Below are positions 14,198 through 21,811 of a stretch of DNA of 33,432 bases, in pieces. The DNA comes from Prevotellaceae bacterium UBA1743. Its GTDB lineage: Bacteria > Bacteroidota > Bacteroidia > Bacteroidales > Bacteroidaceae. The DNA is taken from NCBI GenBank assembly GCA_002314945.1, contig DCHV01000041.1, positions 1 through 33,432 on the forward strand. Direction: 5' to 3'. Below the pieces are notes generated by a model. That model was not told the DNA's origin, did not search any database, and saw only the letters and a program-made list of their open reading frames with translations. The stretch's first letter is position 1; the number at the start of each line of letters is the position of its first letter. The position numbers were made by a program, and so were the translations under genes.

Positions 14198-15156
14198 CGT
14201 GTAAGATATTGTGGGTCGAGCAGACTATCTGATTTACATTTCTCTGGTAACCGTTCGCGTTGTTTCAACCATTTGACAGCCCGTTCAACATCCTGTGAGG
14301 TAGGTAATACGGCAGAGGCAAACTGTGGAATGGATAAGGAATCCACAAAAGCCGAAGGAAGATGATACTCTTCTCGAAGGATCGTTTTCAAGGTGTCGGT
14401 CTGAGGAGCCTGGTTAATAGCTGCAACAGACAACTGATAAACTTCCATAAAGGCGTGTATCTGATTTCGTAAACAATCAGTGAGGGTAGAGTCATTCCGT
14501 ATGATCCATGCACCAAAGAGGCAAGAGTCGGTGGGAGATTGAAAAACGCGTGTATGTCCTTCCTGCTCCAACCATGTAGCGTAAGGCTCAGGCAATATAG
14601 CAGCATCCAGCAACTTGTTATATAGCATCTCGCTACGTAATCTCACATCATGAATCTGTGGACGATAAATATCTTCTTGCGTTAGAAAGTCGTTCTGGTC
14701 TATCAATGCGTCACACCAATAGTCCGTTGCACTAAGGCGACTGATAGCTATCATACGCTCTTTCATCTTCAACAAATCAGTCAACGTACTATCGCGCATC
14801 ATGAGTAGAGAATACGTTCCCTGACTCTGTAGAATAGCACGTATGGAAGTCTCGGACTCCATCCTGAGTGCACGAAAGAGATCGCTGAAGGCAATGTCGG
14901 CATGTCCTCGGAGCAATGCTGTATCCACATCCATCTGAGCCTGATAAGTAGCCAATGAGGAATGAATGCCTCGCTCATTCATCAGTCCCATTCTCTGGGC
15001 ATAATAAATAGGAAGACAATCCATTACAGGCATCAAGGCAATACGAAGCGTAATGCTGTCGGTATTATCTTCGGCCTGAGAAAAGGTGGCCCCCTGTGGT
15101 TGACAGGAGGCCATCGTTATTGCTGTAAGAAGAATATATAGAAAAGTATTCTTCAC
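14194..15156 (-). CDS. Solute-binding-protein-like lipoprotein (NMT1/SsuA type)
   Basis: An envelope lipoprotein of 320 aa with a signal peptide and lipobox at residues 15-18 (ITMASC, Cys18). The rest fits the periplasmic binding protein fold of the NMT1/THI5/SsuA group: LRIALMPVMDCLPIYYAQRMGL is the usual first strand and helix, DTALLRGHADIAFSDL the ligand-loop region, and LLDAAILPEPYATWLEQEG the AxxxPEP hinge block. Ligand is unknown; the group binds sulfonates, nitrate, pyrimidine precursors and others. No permease or ATPase gene lies next to it, so it is an orphan. Translation begins with GTG at 15156 (GTG AAG AAT); no ATG fits. It lies 12 bp after pgk and overlaps the TPR gene. Confidence 0.75.
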   Translation of the reverse strand: MKNTFLYILLTAITMASCQPQGATFSQAEDNTDSITLRIALMPVMDCLPIYYAQRMGLMNERGIHSSLATYQAQMDVDTALLRGHADIAFSDLFRALRMESETSIRAILQSQGTYSLLMMRDSTLTDLLKMKERMIAISRLSATDYWCDALIDQNDFLTQEDIYRPQIHDVRLRSEMLYNKLLDAAILPEPYATWLEQEGHTRVFQSPTDSCLFGAWIIRNDSTLTDCLRNQIHAFMEVYQLSVAAINQAPQTDTLKTILREEYHLPSAFVDSLSIPQFASAVLPTSQDVERAVKWLKQRERLPEKCKSDSLLDPQYLTR

Positions 15157-15168
15157 TTGTTCAAAAAA

Positions 15169-16437
15169 TTAACCCTTGATAGCAGCTACACCAGGCAGAA
15201 CCTTGCCTTCGATGGCTTCCAGCAAAGCGCCACCACCCGTGCTGATATAAGATACCTTGTCTGTGAGACCGAACTTGGTACAGCAAGCTACAGAGTCGCC
15301 ACCACCAATCAGAGAGAAGGCACCTTCGGCAGTAGCCTTGGCAATAGCCTCACCGATGGCTTTGCTTCCTGCTGTGAAATCGTCACACTCGAAGCAACCA
15401 GCAGGACCATTCCAAAGAATCGTCTTGGCGCCCTCGATAGCAGCAGCAAATTTAGCACGACTTTCAGGACCGGCATCCAAACCCTCGAATTCTGCGGGAA
15501 TTGCAGTAGAAGGGAATACCTCAACCTTTTCACCTGGCTTGACAGAGAACGTTCCGAAATCATAGCCTGTGCAGCATACAGAATCGGTACCGAGTACGAG
15601 TTCCACGCCATTCTCCTTGGCTGTTTTCTCTACATTGAGGGCTGTATCCAGCTTATCCAATTCGACAATGGAACCGCCAATCTCGCCACCATGTGCTTTG
15701 GCAAAAGTGTATGTCATACCACCGCATAGAATCAGCTTATCTACTTTGCCCAACAGGTTCTCGATAATACCAATCTTGCTGGATACCTTGCTACCACCCA
15801 TGATAGCTACAAAAGGACGCTTGATATTGCTCAGTACATTATCCACAGCCTGTACTTCCTTTTCCATCAAGAGGCCCAACATCTTATTGTCGGCATCGAA
15901 ATAGTCGGCAATAACAGCTGTACTTGCGTGCTTACGATGTGCTGTACCAAAAGCATCCATTACATAGCAATCCGCATAACTTGCCAATGTCTTGGCAAAT
16001 TCCTTCTGGCTTGCCTTCATAGCTTTCTTTGCCTCTTCGTATGCAGGATCCTCCTTGTCGATACCAACGGGCTTACCTTCCTCTTCGGGATAGTAACGAA
16101 GGTTCTCCAGCAAAAGAGCCTCGCCCATCTTGAGAGCTGCAGCAGCATCGGCAGCCTTGGCACAATCAGAAGCAAAAGAAACGTTTACTCCAAGGGCTGC
16201 AGCTACAGCATCCTTGATCTGTCCCAAAGAGAGTTTGGGATTCACTTTACCCTTGGGTTTACCCATGTGGCTCATGATGATGGCAGCACCACCATCAGAC
16301 AATATCTTCTTCAGGGTAGGTAAAGCACCACGAATGCGGGTGTCGTCTGTAATCTCACCATTCTCGTTCAAGGGTACATTGAAGTCCACGCGAACAATTG
16401 CCTTTTTACCGGCAAAATTGTACTCATTAATTGTCAT
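15169..16437 (-). CDS. pgk: Phosphoglycerate kinase
   Basis: Catalyses the reversible transfer of phosphate from 1,3-bisphosphoglycerate to ADP in glycolysis; cytoplasmic monomer. The 422-aa sequence shows VRVDFNVPLN near the N-terminus, MSHMGKPKGK, LLLENLRYYPEE, GGSKVSSKIGIIENLL and the C-terminal LIGGGDSVACC and STGGGALLE nucleotide-binding blocks. The length is slightly above the common ~395-415. A full consensus promoter lies 38 bp upstream (16475-16506), and two other genes follow within 12 bp and by overlap, so this strong housekeeping promoter also drives the lipoprotein and TPR genes. Confidence 0.97.
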   Translation of the reverse strand: MTINEYNFAGKKAIVRVDFNVPLNENGEITDDTRIRGALPTLKKILSDGGAAIIMSHMGKPKGKVNPKLSLGQIKDAVAAALGVNVSFASDCAKAADAAAALKMGEALLLENLRYYPEEEGKPVGIDKEDPAYEEAKKAMKASQKEFAKTLASYADCYVMDAFGTAHRKHASTAVIADYFDADNKMLGLLMEKEVQAVDNVLSNIKRPFVAIMGGSKVSSKIGIIENLLGKVDKLILCGGMTYTFAKAHGGEIGGSIVELDKLDTALNVEKTAKENGVELVLGTDSVCCTGYDFGTFSVKPGEKVEVFPSTAIPAEFEGLDAGPESRAKFAAAIEGAKTILWNGPAGCFECDDFTAGSKAIGEAIAKATAEGAFSLIGGGDSVACCTKFGLTDKVSYISTGGGALLEAIEGKVLPGVAAIKG

Positions 16438-16474
16438 AATCAGTTATAAAAAATTGGTTCACTTTATTACGCGG

Positions 16475-16506
16475 CAAAATTACCGCTTTTTACTATCATC
16501 TGCAAA
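16475..16506 (-). promoter_or_regulatory. Consensus pgk promoter
   Basis: On the minus strand TTTG (16506-16503), a 20-bp gap, then TAATTTTG (16482-16475), a full match to the Bacteroidetes promoter. It lies between the nth stop and pgk, giving a leader of about 35 nt. Confidence 0.85.
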
Positions 16507-16515
16507 TTATTCCTA

Positions 16516-17157
16516 TTAAAAATCCACTCCCTTACGTTGGCATATTCCCAACAGTCCACATGATTCACAGAGCGGTTTGCGTGCCTTACACACGTATCTT
16601 CCGTGCAGGATGAGCCAATGATGTGCCTTGGGGATGATAGCCGGTGGGAGATAATGTGTGAGTTCCTTCTCCACACTGAGTGGTGTGGTACATACAGGTC
16701 GTACCAATCCGATACGATGTGAAACACGGAATACATGTGTATCGACCGCCATACGTGATTTCTGAAAGACGACGGCCTGGATGACATTGGCTGTCTTGCG
16801 GCCTACACCAGGGAGTTTCTCCAACTCTTCGCCAGTAGAAGGGACATCTCCATGATATTCCTCGACCAACATACGAGCCATCCCAATGAGATGTTTCGCT
16901 TTATTGTTAGGATAGGAGATGGATTTTATATACGAATAAATCACTTCGGAACTGGCCGATGCCATAGCCTCTGGAGTAGGATAGTCCTGAAAGAGACGTG
17001 GTGTGGTCATATTGACACGTTTGTCTGTACATTGGGCACTGAGAATGACTGCCACAAGTAACTGGAAAGGGTTCTCGTAATGGAGTTCCGTCTCAGCCAC
17101 TGGCATTGCTTCCTCGAAGTATGCAATCAAACGTGCATATCGTTCCTTTTTCCGCAT
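16516..17157 (-). CDS. nth: Endonuclease III (DNA glycosylase/AP lyase)
   Basis: Removes oxidised pyrimidines and cuts at abasic sites in base-excision repair. The helix-hairpin-helix LPGVGRKTANVI holds the catalytic Lys121, and VDTHVFRVSHRIGL holds the catalytic Asp139. The C-terminal 4Fe-4S cluster ligands are Cys190, 197, 200 and 206, in the exact C-x6-C-x2-C-x5-C spacing of the family. Length 213 aa is normal. It lies 6 bp after a glycoside hydrolase gene, an unexpected partner, and is probably translated from the same message. Confidence 0.96.
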   Translation of the reverse strand: MRKKERYARLIAYFEEAMPVAETELHYENPFQLLVAVILSAQCTDKRVNMTTPRLFQDYPTPEAMASASSEVIYSYIKSISYPNNKAKHLIGMARMLVEEYHGDVPSTGEELEKLPGVGRKTANVIQAVVFQKSRMAVDTHVFRVSHRIGLVRPVCTTPLSVEKELTHYLPPAIIPKAHHWLILHGRYVCKARKPLCESCGLLGICQRKGVDF

Positions 17158-17163
17158 AGTGTC

Positions 17164-19314
17164 TTATTCAATCACAAACCAGGTATAGCCATTGGCAGGA
17201 ATCTCCACCTTGAGATCGATGGAGTAATCACGGTTGAGTGTGTAAGTACGTGCTTTACCTTCCTGCTCACGCACCTTGGCCTTCTTGGTAAGACCGGTAT
17301 AGTACAGAGGTAATTGGATGGTACGAGTGATGGGTTCTGACAGGGGGTTGTAGAAGACAGCAAGGCCCTTTTCTTTCAGATTGGGATTAACGTGCATCAT
17401 ACCATCCCAGTCGCGTGCATCCGCCTTACGCAAGTGAATGATATCGCTATTGAGGATGTCGCGATATTTCTTGTACCAAGAGATGATATCCACTACAGCT
17501 TGTTTCGTCTCATCGGTATCGTACAGGCGAGGACCACGATAACAGGCTTGTACACCTGAGCTATAGTTCTGGAACATGAGGGCCTTGTACACATCCAGAT
17601 GTTCGTTCAAGGGCTCGATTGTAGCAGCCGCACCACCTCCATGATATTGAGTGAGAGGAACGAAACTCCAGCATCCTGACTGCGGACGACGATAGGTGCA
17701 ATCGTTATTCAACTGTCGAGTATGGATAATCTGCTGTTCACGTGGGAGAGACCAGTTTACTTCTTTGTAGCCGATACCCACCTTGGTGCTACCGTTGAGG
17801 AAATACAAGTCGGGAACATTCAGATAGACACCACTCTCGCACATCCTATGGTAGAAATTGGCAGTGGTATAGAATTGGTTCCATTGCGAATCTGCCAATC
17901 CCTTATGGCCAGGATGTTTGGTGCTGGCACAGAGGTCACCAGGATATGAACCATCATGTTCGAAACAATCCATTCCAGTTTCGCGAATAAACTTCTCGAT
18001 ATTACGGTAATATTCGATACCCCATTCACTACAGATACAGGGGGAATTGCCGAATATCATTCCACCTGTCGTACCTGTCTTGGGATTGATACAATCGTTC
18101 TCATCATCGATTCTACGACTGGCGAGGAGTGAATAGCATCCCATCTCGATACCTTTGGAATGAGCATAATCCACCAGTTCCTTGTAGCGGGCAATATTCT
18201 CCGGGGATACATCCTCGGCATTGAGGCCACATCCAAAACTGAGGATTACCATCTCGTAACCCGTCTCCACACATTGATCCACTGTGGTGCGTACGACCTG
18301 AGGATCGTTGGAGGTGAGATGTACGAAGATTGGATTCTCGGTCGTCCATGGAGCTACTGTACGGTAAAATCTACGTGTGAAGAGTCCCTGACGCTCACGC
18401 TCGTAGCTGTCGAATGGCATTTCATATACGGTGAAAGAAAGGAATGATTCGCCATTGCCTACTGTCTGAGAAGGACCTATGGGAGTATTTACATCCAACA
18501 TACAAGGAGTTATGCAACTATATTGTCGTTGGCTGGTATATGCGGGATCGACCGTCCAATGAGTCGTACGGTCGGTCGTCACATGGAAGAAATCTCCACC
18601 ACAGTTGTAGTCACTCTCCACATAAATATTGGGCAACATAGCGTTTGGTGCACCACATACACTCTCGGGTTCCACCATGGCGAGATGTTCCAGACGGAAG
18701 GCATCTACGCATATTTCACGGCCCGAATTATTTATCACTTCCAACTGTTTGCTGAGGGTTGGGATATGATCAAAGGCTGCAAAGGTGATTTTTAAGGTGA
18801 CGCCTTCCAAGGGTGCTTCTCCTTCAAGTGTAAAGGTGACAGTTTTACCTGTGGCTGCCTGTTTATTGAGAGCCCAGCGTTTACGTGCCCAATGAATCTT
18901 TTCCTCTATTGTTCCTTCCGAATACCCTTTCAGATGGAAAGGACTGTCGAGTGCTGTCATTTTTTCCAACCATTCGGCTGTCATATATCCTCTTTCTGAA
19001 ATACCTTGAAGACCGCCGATATTGTATTCCACATCGTCTATCTTGATTGTTCCCTCGGGGCAAGCTGTACGTAACATCTCTTCACCCGTCATGCAATTCG
19101 TCATGCTAATGGTAGCTAAAGCAGGAGTCATACGGAAGGTACGAGTCACCATGGAATTTCCTATAGTGAGTTCTTTCCCATCGGAAGATACTTGTACAAA
19201 GGCTTTTGACTTTTCGGGATTGATCAACCAATCAAATTTTACTTTCTCGGCACTTAGATGAGTTGCCGTCAGTAAAACCAAAACAAGGATGGATAGTAAT
19301 CTATTGTTTGTCAT
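17164..19314 (-). CDS. Putative secreted glycoside hydrolase, melibiase-like
   Basis: A 716-aa exported protein with signal peptide (about residues 1-22, ending THLSAEK). The first ~330 residues look like a beta-sandwich. A TIM barrel follows (from about 345: FVHLTSNDPQVVRTTVDQC, EMVILSFGCGLN, SKGIEMGCYSLLASRR), then a C-terminal beta domain ending in YTLNRDYSIDLKVEIPANGYTWFVIE. This layout resembles alpha-galactosidase-like (GH27/GH36 clan) enzymes of Bacteroidetes. Candidate catalytic residues are the acidic pair in CFEHDGSYPGD and the Asp of YLNVPDLYFLNG, but I cannot align them securely, so family and substrate remain uncertain. It follows the GH95 gene by 18 bp, suggesting the two act on one glycan carrying fucose and possibly galactose. 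Confidence 0.7.
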   Translation of the reverse strand: MTNNRLLSILVLVLLTATHLSAEKVKFDWLINPEKSKAFVQVSSDGKELTIGNSMVTRTFRMTPALATISMTNCMTGEEMLRTACPEGTIKIDDVEYNIGGLQGISERGYMTAEWLEKMTALDSPFHLKGYSEGTIEEKIHWARKRWALNKQAATGKTVTFTLEGEAPLEGVTLKITFAAFDHIPTLSKQLEVINNSGREICVDAFRLEHLAMVEPESVCGAPNAMLPNIYVESDYNCGGDFFHVTTDRTTHWTVDPAYTSQRQYSCITPCMLDVNTPIGPSQTVGNGESFLSFTVYEMPFDSYERERQGLFTRRFYRTVAPWTTENPIFVHLTSNDPQVVRTTVDQCVETGYEMVILSFGCGLNAEDVSPENIARYKELVDYAHSKGIEMGCYSLLASRRIDDENDCINPKTGTTGGMIFGNSPCICSEWGIEYYRNIEKFIRETGMDCFEHDGSYPGDLCASTKHPGHKGLADSQWNQFYTTANFYHRMCESGVYLNVPDLYFLNGSTKVGIGYKEVNWSLPREQQIIHTRQLNNDCTYRRPQSGCWSFVPLTQYHGGGAAATIEPLNEHLDVYKALMFQNYSSGVQACYRGPRLYDTDETKQAVVDIISWYKKYRDILNSDIIHLRKADARDWDGMMHVNPNLKEKGLAVFYNPLSEPITRTIQLPLYYTGLTKKAKVREQEGKARTYTLNRDYSIDLKVEIPANGYTWFVIE

Positions 19315-19332
19315 GTTGTTATATTTATTATG

Positions 19333-21714
19333 TTAAAATTTTACTTCTTGAATTACACCTGGTTTCAGGTTGACGGTTTGAATGGAATCTTGGTAACGCA
19401 CAAGGTATTCACCCTCCTTATCTGCTGTAAGGGTAGCATGCTGTAGTTTACCTTCCGACCATTGCATATCCACGGTAACACCCCCTCTGGCCCGAAGACC
19501 TTTCACATCGCCATTTCCCCATATAGTGGGCAATGCAGGTAAGAGATGGATTTCACCTGCATGTGATTGGAGTAAAGCCTCGGCAATACCAGCAGTACCA
19601 CCAAAGTTGCCATCAATCTGGAAGGGTGGGTGAGAGTCGAACAAGTTGTTTTCTGTGTTCTTGGCAAGCAAGGCGTTCACATTGGCTCCTACCTCCTCGC
19701 TATCTTTCAGACGCGCGTAAAAATTGATGAGCCAAGCACGACTCCATCCCGTATAACTACCCTGACGAGTAACAGGATCCTCGTTGAATTTGCGACGACG
19801 TTCCAGAGTCCGACGAGCTCCATTATATAGTGTAGTGTCCTTATCGTTGATAGTAGTGCCAGGATGGAGACCAAACAGATGTGACATGTGGCGGTGGCCT
19901 GGTTCTATTTCTTCGTAATCCTCGATCCACTCTTGGATCGTATTATAACGTTTTCCAATCTTCACGGGAGGAAGACGTTTCATGGTGGTTTCGAGTTGCT
20001 GTTTGAAGTCAGCATCGGTATTCAAGATGTTACACGCTTTGATACACGCAAGGAAGAGTTCGTTGATAATCTCAACATCGTGTGTAGCACCATACGTGAA
20101 ACGATATACTTCTCCATTCTCCATACGATAACCATTCTCAGGCGAATTGGATGGTGCTGTAACCAAATAACCGTTCTTGTCTTCTATCATGAAACTGAGC
20201 AGGAATTCAGCTGCCTCCTTCATCGAAGGATAAGCTTCGGTACGAAGGTAATCTTCATCACATGTAAAAAGATAATGCTCCCATTGGCTAAGAGTAAGCC
20301 ATGAAGCGGCAATAGGATAGGTTCCCCAACCTAATCCATCACTAATGGACGTATGTCCGAAAGGATTGGATACATGGTTGATGGTCCATCCCTTAGCGCC
20401 AAATGTCTTCTGTGCCGTGACACGTCCAGGTACACGCACCTTGTTAATCCAGTTGGAGTAGGGTATTGCACATTCCGAAAGATTACAGATTTCTGCTGGC
20501 CAGTAATTCATCTGAATATTGATGTTGGTATGGAAATCAGAATTCCATGCAGCATCCATATCCTTGCACCAGATGCCTTGCAAGTTGGCAGGAAGACAAC
20601 CAGGTTCACGCGAAGAATCCATAAGCATATAACGTCCGTATTGGAAATAGAGTGCAACAAGGTTGGGGTCGTTCTGACCCTCCCTCACAGCCTGAAGTCG
20701 TACATCCGTAGGAATATCCTTCATAGCAGGATCACCTATATTCAGACTTACACGATTGAAGAGTGCGCTATGTTCTGATATATGTTGTTTCCGAATCTCA
20801 TTGTAGCATGACAACTGAATATCCTGAAGTTTTGCATGGCAATTGGCCGATGGATCAATGTCACGATCGAAATCAAGTTTGTCAAAGTTGTAGTCTGTAT
20901 GCATGGCCATATAGAACACCACCTCATCTGCAGCAGATACCACTAAGGAGTTGTCGGAAGCAGTTATCGTACCACCCTTGTTGAAACCCTTGAGTAAACC
21001 GCTGAATTTCATGTGGTCTCCTGCTGGGCCGACTCCATCAATGGGTGCATCGTGTATCTGGCCATTGATAGCCATTGTGTTGTCATTTTCAACGGTAACT
21101 GCCGCATCCTTCTCACGCGAATAGGAGACACGGAAATTGAGAGTTCCTCTCTTGTCCACTTTGAAACGGATTACTAAGATATCCGCCTGTGCAGGAGTAA
21201 ATACCTCGCGTGTATATGTCACACCATCTGCAACGAATTTGGTGGTGGCTATTCCATATTCCAAATCCAACCTTCGTTCATAAAAGCTCAGACTGTCGGA
21301 AGAAACACCCTCGAAATCCATATTCAGGTTGCCGAACGATTGATAGGAACGTATGCGAAGTGGGTCACCTACCAAGTATTTCTCACCTAAGGCAACCGCT
21401 TCGTCCACCTTGCCACTGAGTAATTTTTCCTGTATCTGAGGCAAATACTCTGCAGCTGGTGCATTGCCATCATCCTGACATCCAGCCCAAAGGCTCTCCT
21501 CGTTTAATTGAATTATCTCATGCCATGGATCACCAAAGACCATAGCACCAATGCGTCCATTACCCACAGGTAAGGCTTCGTCCCAATTAGCAGCTGCTTG
21601 CTGATACCATAGCGTGTTCTCTCTTGTCCTGATTTCTTCTTTGTCACAGGATGAAAATATGGCAAGTGTAGCGATTATAACGCTAAGAAATGAAAATGTT
21701 TTAGATTTATTCAT
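19333..21714 (-). CDS. GH95 alpha-L-fucosidase/galactosidase-like lipoprotein
   Basis: A glycoside hydrolase family 95 protein, 793 aa. Characterised members release alpha-linked L-fucose, and some release L-galactose, by inversion. I chose ATG 21714 (MNKSKTF) because it gives a lipoprotein signal ending IFSSC; upstream codons run into the ppdK gene and its terminator. The N-terminal domain starts LWYQQAAANWDEALPVGNGRIGAMVFG. NFHTNINIQMNYWPAEICNLSE contains the two catalytic-site Asn. SNSPEN carries the probable general acid Glu. HRHMSHLFGLHPG, RQGSYTGWSRAW and QIDGNFGGTAGIAEALLQS (conserved Asp) complete the (alpha/alpha)6 barrel, and LPALPTIWGNGDVKGLRARGG is the C-terminal family signature. 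It heads an apparent operon with the melibiase-like gene and nth. No clear promoter box precedes it. Confidence 0.93.
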   Translation of the reverse strand: MNKSKTFSFLSVIIATLAIFSSCDKEEIRTRENTLWYQQAAANWDEALPVGNGRIGAMVFGDPWHEIIQLNEESLWAGCQDDGNAPAAEYLPQIQEKLLSGKVDEAVALGEKYLVGDPLRIRSYQSFGNLNMDFEGVSSDSLSFYERRLDLEYGIATTKFVADGVTYTREVFTPAQADILVIRFKVDKRGTLNFRVSYSREKDAAVTVENDNTMAINGQIHDAPIDGVGPAGDHMKFSGLLKGFNKGGTITASDNSLVVSAADEVVFYMAMHTDYNFDKLDFDRDIDPSANCHAKLQDIQLSCYNEIRKQHISEHSALFNRVSLNIGDPAMKDIPTDVRLQAVREGQNDPNLVALYFQYGRYMLMDSSREPGCLPANLQGIWCKDMDAAWNSDFHTNINIQMNYWPAEICNLSECAIPYSNWINKVRVPGRVTAQKTFGAKGWTINHVSNPFGHTSISDGLGWGTYPIAASWLTLSQWEHYLFTCDEDYLRTEAYPSMKEAAEFLLSFMIEDKNGYLVTAPSNSPENGYRMENGEVYRFTYGATHDVEIINELFLACIKACNILNTDADFKQQLETTMKRLPPVKIGKRYNTIQEWIEDYEEIEPGHRHMSHLFGLHPGTTINDKDTTLYNGARRTLERRRKFNEDPVTRQGSYTGWSRAWLINFYARLKDSEEVGANVNALLAKNTENNLFDSHPPFQIDGNFGGTAGIAEALLQSHAGEIHLLPALPTIWGNGDVKGLRARGGVTVDMQWSEGKLQHATLTADKEGEYLVRYQDSIQTVNLKPGVIQEVKF

Positions 21715-21736
21715 ATAAAATAGTGTATAATTAAGC

Positions 21737-21780
21737 AAAAAGACGACTTCCCTAATGAGCATCCATAGGGAAATCGTCTT
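21737..21780 (-). terminator. Rho-independent terminator of ppdK
   Basis: AAGACGACTTCCCT (21740-21753) and AGGGAAATCGTCTT (21767-21780) form a 14-bp stem with one mismatch and a 13-nt loop. Read on the minus strand the stem is followed by TTTTTGC. It lies 32 bp after the ppdK stop and just before the GH95 start, so the two genes are separate units. Confidence 0.88.
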
Positions 21781-21811
21781 ATTTGTTACTATATTCCTAA
21801 TGTGGTGTGTT

